Shown: in pieces, positions 34,644 through 44,888 of the stretch
How the letters are laid out: every line of letters starts with the position of its first letter
How positions within the stretch are numbered: the first letter of the stretch is position 1
From: Anthostomella pinea
Taxonomy: Eukaryota > Ascomycota > Sordariomycetes > Xylariales > Xylariaceae
Direction: 5' to 3'
DNA: 64,000 nucleotides
Assembly: GCA_963556695.1 (NCBI GenBank)
Contig: CAUWAG010000012.1
Span: 2,852,001 to 2,916,000 of the forward strand
The notes under the pieces: model-generated
What the model saw: only the letters and a program-made list of their open reading frames with translations
Databases searched by the model: none
What the model was told of the DNA's origin: nothing
Program-made: the position numbers and the translations under genes

Positions 34644-35412
34644 TGCGACGATGTCAAGCTGTCTGGTCTGGGAAAGAGGTAGGCAATTCGTGTTTACGGT
34701 TGCTTGTTTCAGTCACGAGTGATATCCGTCATGGAGAAGGCAGCGCGTGTAGTCAGTCACGTAGGTGAATGCAGCCCTACCTTTATCACCTTCTCTGAGC
34801 AGAGTCCCACGTACATATGTAGTCGTGCTTCTGGTACTCGGCTTCGGACCAAGGAGATAACTCGACAGCAATGGAGACTTGGATGATCTACATCATTGGC
34901 TTACGGGTGTAAGACAATCGAAGTTATTATGTGATCATCCCAAGCCGTGGTGACGGAAGGGTTATGTTGGGCTCGACTGTCAGACCGTCTCACGATTGCA
35001 CATGTGGTAGTGGGCTGGAAAGTGAAATGGGGCTGCGCAGGGACCACCTGCAGCTCTCGCTGTTTGTAGCCAGAACGGGAATAGCGTCGCTTGTAACCCC
35101 TTCTCCTCTTCTCCTCTAGCCCCCTGCATTATTCAGCTGGACTCTTCGACCCTCCTTGATACCATGCAGACCACGTCCGTAAAGGGCAGCAATTGCGTTT
35201 TTCATACGACAATGGACTCTGCATCTTATCTTCCTGTGCTCTCATACCATCACGCCGATTTATCTGTCATTATTGGTCGATTGCCTCTAGTCAGGCCACT
35301 CGGATAAGCAGGTCAGAGACACGGCAGAGGTGGTGAGCCACTCGTGGTTCTAGCGGCCAGAATACCGAGTATCTATCTCTCAAGCCGGCCGAACAGAAGG
35401 GCTGTCCCGACT

Positions 35413-37495
35413 ATGGTCGGTATCCCGAGATCAAAAGGTTGCAACACTTGTCGCAGGAAGAAAATCAAGGTTGGTCTACCCAGTATGCTACGCTGAACCC
35501 TCATGAGTCTCCGTACACTACCCGTCCAGCATATAACGGTATATTCACTGTGATTGGAATAAGCATTGAGAGTGACATATCGAACCAGACCTGCTTGTTC
35601 CTGTATTTGAAAATCTCCCATTGGTAATATGGAGTCTTATCAACATGTGTGTACGGAGACTTATGAGAGCTGAGTGTACGTGCTACGAAGAGGAGTTATC
35701 TCTCCTGTATCTCACTTCAGAACTAACGTGGTCATTAGTGCGATGAACAGAAACCTGCATGTGGGCAATGCCGCAAGGGCGTCAGGGTCTGTGAGGGATA
35801 TGAGCGCCCTGCCATCTTTCTCAACACCTCGGGTGGAGATTATGGGCTTGGCAGCCATGCCTCCAACAAAAAGGGGCTTCACTTCAAGAACCAGTTCACC
35901 GACGATTTCGACTGGCTGAACCGGACCAATGCTAGTCAAGTCACCAAGGTTCAAAGTAAGCGCCAAAGCAGCAGAGCTATGCCTACCAGTATGCTGGCCC
36001 GTCAGGGGTCAAACGTGACACCAGTTCCTTCTCCACGTTGTCTGACCTCTCAAACTTGGTCCGTCGACTCAATACTCGGAGCCTTTCTCGACAACTGTCT
36101 TCCTAAATCCACGTCCCTGGAAGCCCCCTTGTCATGGATCCGCACCTTGGTTCCCATGCAGAAGACAGTCGACGCTCTGCCGTTGGCCATGTCTGCACTA
36201 GCTTTCGGATGGGCAGGCCACGTTAACCGCCAGCCGCTGCTCGTCGACAAGGGGTTGCAGCTCTATAACGCTGCCGTACAGCAACTTCGCAGCGAAATAA
36301 ACCTCCAAGCTCCACTCGAGATGCTTGCCACTACGGCCGTTTTCACTGTCTACGAGCTATGCGAGTTCGGCTCCTCGTCAAACCAGGGCTGGCTTTGCCA
36401 CATGACTGGCATCTCTGCCTTGTTACAAACACTCGGCCCAGAGATGGTGTCGACTGAACCATACTTACAGATCTTCACCTTCTGTCGGATGTTACATGTA
36501 AGTACTCGCTCACGTAGCTAGACGCTCTTCGGGACCTAACGTGCTAGATTGTCCGAGGGGTGACTCGTCGACGCCGTGTCTGTGCTGGTTCACTCCTTTG
36601 GACCGAGGTGCCCTACAGAACCCATTCCAAGAATGCATTCCATCGGCTTTTCGATCTGGCTGCAGAAGTGGCAGAGCTACTGGAGCACGCCGACTCCTTG
36701 GAAAGGCCTATAGCTGGTCTTCCCTCTCCTCGCACGGCTCTCGACCGCCCAGGGATGATATTCAGAAAACTCATCGACGTCATCCAGAGACTCAGGCAAT
36801 GGGAGACAGAGAGCGCGATCCCATTGATCAACGGCCCCTTACGAATACAATCCCCTCCAGCCATGGAAGAGTTGCGAGAGCGCGCCTCTCTGCGCGGGTA
36901 CCCCAGTAAACTTCCCGACCAGGCAGAAGCAACTTTCGACAGCCTCCAAGGTGCCCGTTTGATACATGTGTATTGGACAGTGATGTTGATCCTCTACATG
37001 ACACTGCTGGATAACTCGATTCTTCGTTCGCAACTTGACGATGCGAGTGCAGTTCTCATACACGGCCTTTCAATAGACCAGGACAGGGTTCAGCTGCCCA
37101 TGGCCACGCTCATGGCAGAACAGGCCAACAAACTTGCAGACAACATCGCTCTGTACGGCAGTTTTTGCTGTCAGAACTTGTGGCAGAGCTTTGGTCCCTT
37201 GGTGAGTATCTTCAGTCTCGAAACGGCGCTTCGGTGGTACGAGCGTCATCATGGCTCGCCTCAGTCGAGCGGACACAGTCTGGAAGAACACTGCCGGGCT
37301 CTGCTTCTGGTTATCAAGTCGCAATCTGAGGACCACCGGTTTATGCGCAATTTCCAGACGGCGACGTTCCATGAGTAAGTTCTCCATACCTCCCAATCTA
37401 CCTTTGAGAGGCTATTGGAAACACAACTGTCTTCACGAAGTATTGGCTAATACTTACGTTCGTATAGTGATGTACTTGCACGTCCTTGGTGTTAG
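35413..37495 (+). CDS. Zn2Cys6 fungal transcription factor
   Basis: Exon 1 (35413-35469) encodes MVGIPRSKGCNTCRRKKIK. The 269-bp intron (35470-35738) holds a MITE. Exon 2 (35739-36497) starts CDEQKPACGQCRKG and completes the six-cysteine binuclear zinc cluster. A 50-bp intron separates exon 3 (36548 on). The rest is the helical fungal-specific middle region with no known ligand motif. The frame reads to a stop at 37378, but a strong GTAAGT at 37375, a GGCTAATAC branch and a TATAG acceptor at 37467 suggest a final mini-exon ending VLARPWC at 37495; both ends are possible. About 550 residues, nuclear. Targets unknown; the left-hand SDR and thioesterase are candidates. Confidence 0.88.
35491..35676. 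mobile_element. 186-bp MITE inside the first intron of the Zn2Cys6 gene
   Basis: TA-flanked termini: left CGCTGAACCCTCATGAGTCT, right reverse complement CACTCAGCTCTCATAAGTCT, both continuing into CCGTACAC. Same TIR family as 31160-31372. It leaves the donor (35470) and acceptor (35738) intact, expanding the intron to 269 bp. Confidence 0.78.
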
Positions 37496-37506
37496 CAATG
37501 CTAGCT

Positions 37507-37535
37507 ACAAAGAACGTCCACAAGTCTCCGTACAC
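37507..37535. repeat. Single TIR remnant of the same MITE family
   Basis: ACAAGTCTCCGTACACC preceded by a degraded outer end after TA. No matching inverted end was found within a few kilobases, so this looks like a one-ended relic just past the Zn2Cys6 gene. Confidence 0.45.
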
Positions 37536-38589
37536 CCTACCTGATTAGTTACAGCAAAGCAAGGGGTGCACTTCTTCGCTTCAATCACGTATATAGCACA
37601 AGACGGTCCTTATGTCCTTACTAGGAGGAGTCGGTTTATCTCGCCCTGTCAATCTCTCATCTATTTACATTTACTTGGCGATTGGCCTGCTCTTGACTCC
37701 AGTCATGACTCCTCTCTTGGCACTTCACCTGAGTGGAACAACCACAACAAAAAGAATATGATTGTCCGCTCCTTCTTCTTGTCCACAGTCACAGGGCCTC
37801 CCTCCCATGGAGACGGAGGGAAAAAAGAAGACGACGAGCCAAAAAGAAAACATACAACACCGGGGATTCGCTGGTCGTCACCGACCCAACTACTAATCCG
37901 GCGGTATTGAGACATGTCTGTGGGGATCATGACCGTTCATCTATGGTGGTATTGAGTTGGAAACCGGTTGCCTCGGGCAGAGCACACAGCACGGACCTCG
38001 AGCCAGCTGCATGCGGGCGGCTATACCGAGAGAGAAACGGACACACCTCACATCTTTCACGTTTGCATCCCGTTTCGATCATGACCAGTCGGTTGGTCAA
38101 ACACGGAGAGGGATGTAACATATGGAATAAGTGAGTGTCCCATTAGCTGCCCAGCTAAAGCGCTGACATGATAAGGATATAACAGGGCATAGGTGAGAGT
38201 CCAATCAGCTATCTATTTTAAGCGCCGATATCCAGGCATGAAACAAGAGCTGCTTGGTATGCATGAGAATTCATCTCAGGTGCCGAGGCAAACGGAAAGA
38301 GCGCTAAGGTGTCGGTTTGTCTGCAAGTCTTGTTTGTGCTATAATGGGCGTGCCCGTTGTTGCATATCGTAACAACCGAGGTTTCTAGTACAGGGATGGC
38401 ACGTAACCAGAGGTATTTATATTGGCTGTTACTTGGTACTTTTACTACTAGTTACTCAATCCAGTTAAGGATTATATACCTGCTACAATTTCTCTACTTA
38501 TCAATTAAACAGGTTATAAGCCCGGGTTCTGCAATAAGATCCAGTGTACTACCAAATCTACTTCTACTATGCAAAGATGCTCAGATACG
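37536..38589. other. Intergenic boundary to the transposon block
   Basis: No supported gene. Two loosely similar stretches near 38140-38180 and 38200-38245 (CAGCT..AAGCGC..GATA) suggest a small duplication. AT content rises sharply after about 38590. Confidence 0.45.
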
Positions 38590-38983
38590 CACCGCCTAGC
38601 AATACAGGTGCAAAACTCCAAAATCTCTATCATTAAAGCAAAGCGATACCGAGAACTTTACAACCCTAAAAGAAATAAACTTAGCCGGTATAAATAACCT
38701 TAGTTAATAACGGCAGAACCTAAGCTCAATATTATAAGGTAATTTCTTATAAGACGACTTCATATAAAGTAACTTTATATAAGGGATTAATTTTTAAAGT
38801 ACCATTTATATTAATATTATGAACTTAAAGCTTAATAATAAATGAAAAAACGGGCCTTAAATATTAACTTTTAACTAACTTATATATTATCTAGTATATT
38901 AAGCATATTTAAGTCTTTAAGAGGAATTAACCTAGATAACCCTGCTTAGATAAACACTAAGAAGGACGTCGAAATAACATTAG
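38590..38983. mobile_element. RIP-like AT-rich repeat remnant
   Basis: TpA-rich, stop-filled DNA with all six frames closed within short distances. It probably belongs to the 5' part of the degraded LINE that resumes at 39173, since the solo LTR between them has a clean target duplication. Confidence 0.5.
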
Positions 38984-39167
38984 TGTTGGATAACAGGGGT
39001 CATGAAGATGAGCCGAGTCCGACCAGAAAAACCACGGTACGGCGGAAATGACCAACACCAAAAACTGGGAATCAATCAGGGGCACCTGAACAGACAGAAC
39101 AGATACAACACACGATGCAAGACAGCAATAATCACCCTCCAATCACTGAACTCGCTTGAATCTGACA
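38984..39167. mobile_element. Solo LTR, 184 bp, with 5-bp duplication ATTAG
   Basis: It begins TGTTGGATAACAGGGG and ends GAATCTGACA (TG..CA). It is directly flanked by ATTAG at 38979-38983 and 39168-39172. Base composition is balanced, unlike the AT-rich DNA around it, so it inserted after that DNA decayed. Not the same sequence as the Copia LTR at 44273. Confidence 0.8.
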
Positions 39168-39324
39168 ATTAGCAGGACCTTCCTTGCAGACCTTAGACAG
39201 GCCTTGGATAAGACAAGGCTCTTAGCAGGCAGCTGCAGTAGCAGCTCTAGCTGGCTAGAACCATGAACAGCCCGAACTCCTTAAACTATAACAAGACGTC
39301 AACATTCTAGCAGGGGAGGGCGCT

Positions 39325-39362
39325 GCAAATGCCGCAAGCACTGCAAATGCCGCAAGCGCTAC
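39325..39362 (+). repeat. 18-bp tandem repeat (CTGCAAATGCCGCAAGC)
   Basis: Two full and one partial unit of CTGCAAATGCCGCAAGCR, within the LINE and upstream of its endonuclease remnant. In one frame it reads CKCRK repeats. Confidence 0.6.
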
Positions 39363-39595
39363 AATAGACAAGGCCCGCCACATAGAACACCGGATATTAC
39401 GGTAGCCTGGTGCAATACGGGCAAAGGCATACCTTAGCATCTCACGTTGCTTTAGCTGTGCTAGGACCGAGAGATCGACATGATCGATGTTTGTAAACCT
39501 TAAACAATAAAGTACACCAAGACGTAAAACCACCTGGGGCACGAATCTTATGCACTAGTAGATATTTAAAACACGTATGGAAAAGATCGGTTCAG

Positions 39596-39866
39596 TGGTT
39601 CAGGTCATCATGTTGCTTACATTCTGGGTGCAGATCTACCCTTGGGTCTTGGGACCTGTTCAGGTACTAAATACACATACCAACTTCAAAGCAATGCCCA
39701 GCCTTTGATCCGGAGGGTAAAGATCCCTTGTCCCAGATACACTAAAGCTCAAAGCCCGCTTCTAGGCTGTTCCTTCCTTTCAGTGCTGCTGTCAGCCTTG
39801 TCAGCCTTGTCACCCCTAGAAGCGTGCTACAGCACACCTGTGAGCCACCCGACTGCTTACAACACG
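39596..39866 (+). mobile_element. LTR-like insertion related to the 52401 solo LTR
   Basis: It shares ordered blocks with 52401-52674: GTTCAGG near the start, GGGTCTTGGGACC, GTACTAAATACACA, TTTGATC..GGTAAA..CCTTGTC, and CACACCTGT near the end. It interrupts the LINE endonuclease frame between KDR and QQVMT. The duplication is unclear (AAAAGATCGG left, AAAAAATCGG right), so the exact ends are uncertain. Confidence 0.5.
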
Positions 39867-42154
39867 ATAAAAAATCGGCAGCAAGTAATGACTTATTCAA
39901 AAAAGGGGCGTAAGCTTAAGGCTTAATAACGTCGGCTTATAGCCTTAAAAACATAATATAAGTTAACGTAAACGGGTATTTATTTCCTAACATTCATAAA
40001 AACCCTTATATTAACAAGATAATCGATTACCTGACTAGCTTATAGCCGTCGCTTAACCTATTTTTAAAAAGCGATCTTAATATACGTTATTTAATATTTA
40101 AGCTAAGAGTAAAAGGTGAAACCTGAGGCGTTAACATAGCATTGTAGCTTATTAATAACGAGATATACTTTATTAAGATTTTAAGCTAAGCTATATACCG
40201 AGCTAGGCATGTTTTAAACATAGCATTTATAAACGTACCTCACGTTAAAAATAAGGTGTACAAAAAACTTGCTTTAAGGTTAAACTATAGTACCTTATTA
40301 ATAATAATACCAGGCAAGGACAAGAACGCCTTAAAGCAATTTTATTAAAAGATTAACGAGGATAACTCACCACATTTTTTACGCTTATATATACTAATAT
40401 AGCATTAATGTTAAATATAAAAAGGTACGGTTTAAAGTAAGCTTAAACAATTACGCGTTTAAGCTCATCAATATAATATAGTTAATACTTATAATAATAA
40501 AAAGCCTACTTTTAATAAAAATATATAGCTCTTTAACAGATAGATAAATATAAAGCTACTTACGGCGTTTGTAAAGCGTTTAAGGTTATTAAGCCCTAGA
40601 AGTAACAAGCGTTTACGGTAAATCACCGTTATTTTCTCGTAATAGTTTATAAGATTGATCGAAAATATTAAAAGAAGATTATTAACTCGGTTAATGTTAA
40701 TAAAACCTTATATAAGATTATCGCTTAGTATAAACTAGGTTCTTGGCTTAAATCCTTGCCGATTAAAGTAAACAACCAAGTAATAAAGTTTCTCGAGGAA
40801 AAAGTAAAAGTGTTATAAGAAGAGATCTTAGGTCGCTTTTTAAGCGCAAACAACTTAAACTATAATCCGCTTAAAGGATAGTAAAAAGCGGAAGTAAAGC
40901 TTTGTTAAAAGACCTCGGCCACGATGAAAAAGGTAAAATAGTATATAATAAGGGTATTTAGCATATTTCCTGGCGTGAACGGTATCACGGTACGCCTGCT
41001 TAAAGCGTGCTAAGAGTATATTGGAAAAGCTATACACGAGGTCTTTACAAAATGCTTTTAACTACGATACTATCCGATAGTTTGATATAATCTTAATATA
41101 TTAATAATGTTGAAGATAGGGAAAGAAGACCGCTTTTTAATACGATTTTAAAGATTAATTACGCTGCTTTTCAATTTAAAAAAAGGCTTAAAGCGGCTAT
41201 TAGCTAAGAAGATAGCTTAGATAGCACTTTTATAAGAGGTACTTCGCTTATAACATAGCGGTGCTTTTTTAAAAAGGGCGTGTATAGATTTAATAGCCTC
41301 TTTTACTTATAATGTAGAAGTAGCACTAGCTAAGGGTTTTAAGGTTTTAATAGCTATACTCGACATATAAAGTGCGTTTAACGCCTTGTTAATAAGGCGT
41401 TTATTACTACGAATAAAAAAGCAAGGCTAGCTAATAAACTACTTAAAGCTAGTATAGTCTTTCTTAGAAAAATAGCGCGTTAAGATACGCTTAAAACGAG
41501 CATTCCTTAACTTCGAGAAAGTGTATTATTGCAGTCTTTAAGGCTTATTATAGTTACTAGTACTTTATATATTATACTTGGCTAAGTTATTATGATAAGA
41601 TTTAAACTTACGCTTTAAGTATATTAACGATATAACGCTTTAAAAGGTGTTTAAGCCGTTGTAACGTAACGCGGATTTCTTAGCCGATAACTTTAAGTAA
41701 GTCTTATAGTAAATAGATAAAAACAAGGTATTTTTACAATTAAAAAGTGTAAGCTACTTTATATTACTAGGGGCTTAAACGCTGCTAATTCTCTAGTAAT
41801 AATAGGTGATAGGCTTATTGTTTATTTTATATGAAAGCTAGAAAGTAGTAAAAAATAGCCGGCATTACAATAGTTAAAGGTATGGTTTAATTAAATGTCA
41901 ACCTCAAAAAACACGTCGTTAAACGTGCGTATAAAGCAATATAACTTTATAAGTATATACGTAACCTAGCTAATACGAAAAATGAGCTACTAGCGTTTAA
42001 GCTACGAAAGGCTATAATTATAAATGCTGTTTTAATAACGCTATATAGCACAAAGACTTGGTATAATAAGCGGAAAAAGATTATAAAGGACGTTTTTTAA
42101 TAGGTAAGGTAAAGATTAATGCTTATATAAAAAGGTAAATTGTTATAATATAAC

Positions 42155-42366
42155 TGTGACGGCCTGCACAGACCTTCCCACATGACAAGCCGATACCTCT
42201 TAATAAGGGAAGGATATGACTAGAAGGTTCCCTTAAAGGGACAACCTCTAGCTGTACCTAGCTTTCTCTCTCTTCCTTTTCTCTCTAGTCTTGATATTCT
42301 CGTCAATAGAGTAATAGCTGCTTGCTGCCGGCCATGTCCCAGCTCTTTAGTACGCTCCCTGCAACA
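42155..42366. mobile_element. Solo LTR, 212 bp, with 5-bp duplication ATAAC
   Basis: Starts TGTGACGGCCTGCACAG and ends CCCTGCAACA, flanked by ATAAC at 42150-42154 and 42367-42371. It lies inside the AT-rich LINE between RT and RNase H remnants and is far less AT-rich. Confidence 0.8.
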
Positions 42367-44272
42367 ATAACGAGCTTTTACCATGGCAATATACGTAGTG
42401 CTTTTTATATAGCAAACCACCTTTATTAATACGGTTTATAAAAACGTTGAACTTTAAATACTAAAGATAATGTTAGCATTAAACTAACCTTATAACGCTT
42501 TATATAAAAGCTATAAACCGTGGATAAATTACACCTACTTATAAGGCAGATCGTCTTACCGGCTATTATACGAGGTCGAAGTGCGAGAAGGTATCAATGA
42601 TATAAGACTAAGATATAAGTAGTAGTATATATATTACCATCGGTATAACGCCCCTTGTTAATATATTTAAGATATTCGCCGGGTTATAAGGTCGATTTAA
42701 CGAAAGGTTACACTAAAAAGCTAGTAACAAAGTCATTTAAGGCTTAGTATTAAGCACTGCCTTAAAAAATATACTAGTGTTTTTAAACGGATTTAAGGAA
42801 GAAATATACGTAATATACAGCTATGCGGTTTATTAAAGCGGGTAAATAGTCGCTTTAAACAAGGACTGTTTATACTTATGCTTTATTATATCCGACGCGG
42901 AAATAATAAGGGCATAAAAAGGGCTTTAAAATATAATCAAGGCCCCTTTAAAGCTAAGCTAGTGCCGGATTTAAGTATATATAAAAAATATATAAGCAGT
43001 TTAAAGGCTTTACGGCAACGCCGCGGTGTCTTATTAATAAGCCTACGTAAAGGTCTACACTACGGCAAAGATCTGAGACGTTACTATTAAATGGTGCCCT
43101 GGTCACAACGATATAAAAGGCAACGAGCTTGTAAATAAGCTAGCTAAGGCTAGCTTTCTTAAGCTACTTGATATCGACAAGAATCATACACTTATAGCTT
43201 CTAACATTATTTATAACGTAAATAAAAGGAGCTATAACTTATAAGAAGTGGTGGAATAAAATAAAATAAACGCTATTATCTCGTTATAAAAACTAAAACC
43301 TTAAATATTACTTACGTTATTACAAAGAGCTATAAGTACTTATAAAGCTAGTATTATATTACTATATCGCCACTTATATAAGGTACAAAGGCTTTGTCTA
43401 GTATTATAACAAGTTTAAACACTTAAACGCTATTTATAAATGCTTTATAAGAGAGTAAAAGCCCTAGAGTATATTGTCTATTGCTAGAAATTTATTAAGC
43501 AGTTTAAGAAATAGCCTTAAGCCCTCCCCGGCGACCTGCTAGACAGGAACGACAGCACTACTTATATAATATTATAAACACTTCTACAAGTTACGATGAA
43601 TTAATCGTGGCTATAAAATTCTATAGTGGCATTTACCCCCGATATGAAGAGCAATGAGTTTTCTTTTTTTTAAGTGGTGTCCGAGGTATCTACTTTAAAT
43701 CTCTTTTCTTTTTAATATATTTCCACGTGAAATAAAAGCACTAACTCCGTAAAACTTACATTATAGCGCGAGATAAGCTATTTAAATTTAAGGATATGCT
43801 ATAAAACTAAGCATTAAGAATAACGTCGGCACCATTTATTACCAGAAGTGTGGAGGACATGATAGAAACTGCTGTTCAAATGCAGTGGCTGTTTAAAGAC
43901 GAGACCTGCTACACTGACCCCACACAAGTCTCCGTACTTCCCGTTTTTACACTAAAACTCGCTGTTTTATATTAAAGATATCACGAGAGTAACGAGTTAT
44001 AAGATGAAGGTACTTTAATAAAGTAAGAGTTAAATCGAAGAGTGTTTACAGAATGAGTTTCTTTTAATTTATTAATTAAAGTGTTTAAATACAAATAAGT
44101 AGGTTTATGAAATGAAAATAAAAGTTTTAAAGATATAATTATTAATTAAGGTATAATAACACAAATATTATATCTTAAACTAAATATAGACTCTATATTA
44201 CTTAGTTATGGAGTAAGAGATGTGGTTTCATAAAAAAAATGCTAATATTTACCTTACATTTTTCAATATAAT

Positions 44273-44476
44273 TGTTGGATCCATGCGATTCCAGCCTGCA
44301 AACCACCTATACCAGGACCCACATGTATGATTAGATAAGTGATTAGATACCGGATTGCGAGGTCACTTAGCCAGACCTTCAGGTCCAGCTAGACCTCCCA
44401 ATCCAACCATCAGCAACATCATGACCTTGACCCCATACTCGAGTATTATGATTGATCGTTCAAGCCTGTTCCAACA
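44273..44476 (+). repeat. Copia 5' LTR
   Basis: 204 bp, TG..CA ends, read as identical to 50015-50218. The sequence just inside (CTGATCAGTGTTGTCTCC) does not match a standard initiator-Met tRNA primer site by eye, so priming is unresolved. Confidence 0.92.
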
Positions 44477-44586
44477 CTGATCAGTGTTGTCTCCCAAGGC
44501 AACACAGGTAAGCAAGGAAAAGAAGAGATCTTACTGTATCAACGTTCCTGACACGAGACTCGGGATACAGCCAAAGATCTGGATCT

Positions 44587-44888
44587 TCTGTCGCAAATGT
44601 TCTTCCAGAGGAGGCGATTCGAGGCACAGCACGAGATCCGAGGTTTTCTACTGCAAACGTTCCTCCAGAGGAGGCGACTCGAGGCAATAGATTACGCTGC
44701 AATCACAGCAATATTCACATCCCCGCGCGGCAGCACAGACTGTTGACAGAACCCTCCCCCACACATCCATCCGACGCCCATCTGACACGTGCCCATCTGA
44801 CACGTCCATCCGACACGTCCATCCGACACGCCCATCCGACACGCCCATATCCAACACAAGTACATCCGACACGAGTACATCCGACAAG
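44587..44888 (+). repeat. Copia leader repeats
   Basis: Two about 40-bp direct repeats lie at 44587-44626 and 44648-44687 (CCAGAGGAGGCGAYTCGAGG). Then a minisatellite of about 10-12 bp units (CATCCGACACG) runs from 44762 right up to the gag start codon. Confidence 0.75.

Larger units (their letters stand above)
39173..43670 (+). mobile_element. RIP-degraded Tad1-like LINE (endonuclease, RT, RNase H remnants)
   Basis: Translation of the plus strand with many stops still shows non-LTR ORF2 landmarks in order. An endonuclease start near 39395-39570 (AWCNTGKG, DMIDVCKP, HESYALVDI) continues after an insert at about 39870 (QQVMTYSKKGRKLKA). RT motif A lies near 41341 (LIAILDI then SAFNALL), an RT motif C relic near 41611 (RFKYINDIT), and an RNase H end at 43089 (KWCPGHNDIKGNELVNKLAK). 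Many stops sit where Trp is expected, as RIP turns TGG into TAA/TAG. A solo LTR and an LTR-like segment interrupt it. No product is possible. Confidence 0.72.

Noticed and set aside
37733..38134. 133-codon plus-strand ORF
   Set aside because: No domain, no splicing support, and it overlaps a simple-repeat-rich boundary.
39255..39542. 95-codon minus-strand ORF
   Set aside because: It is antisense to the endonuclease remnant of the LINE, whose plus-strand frame shows recognisable motifs.
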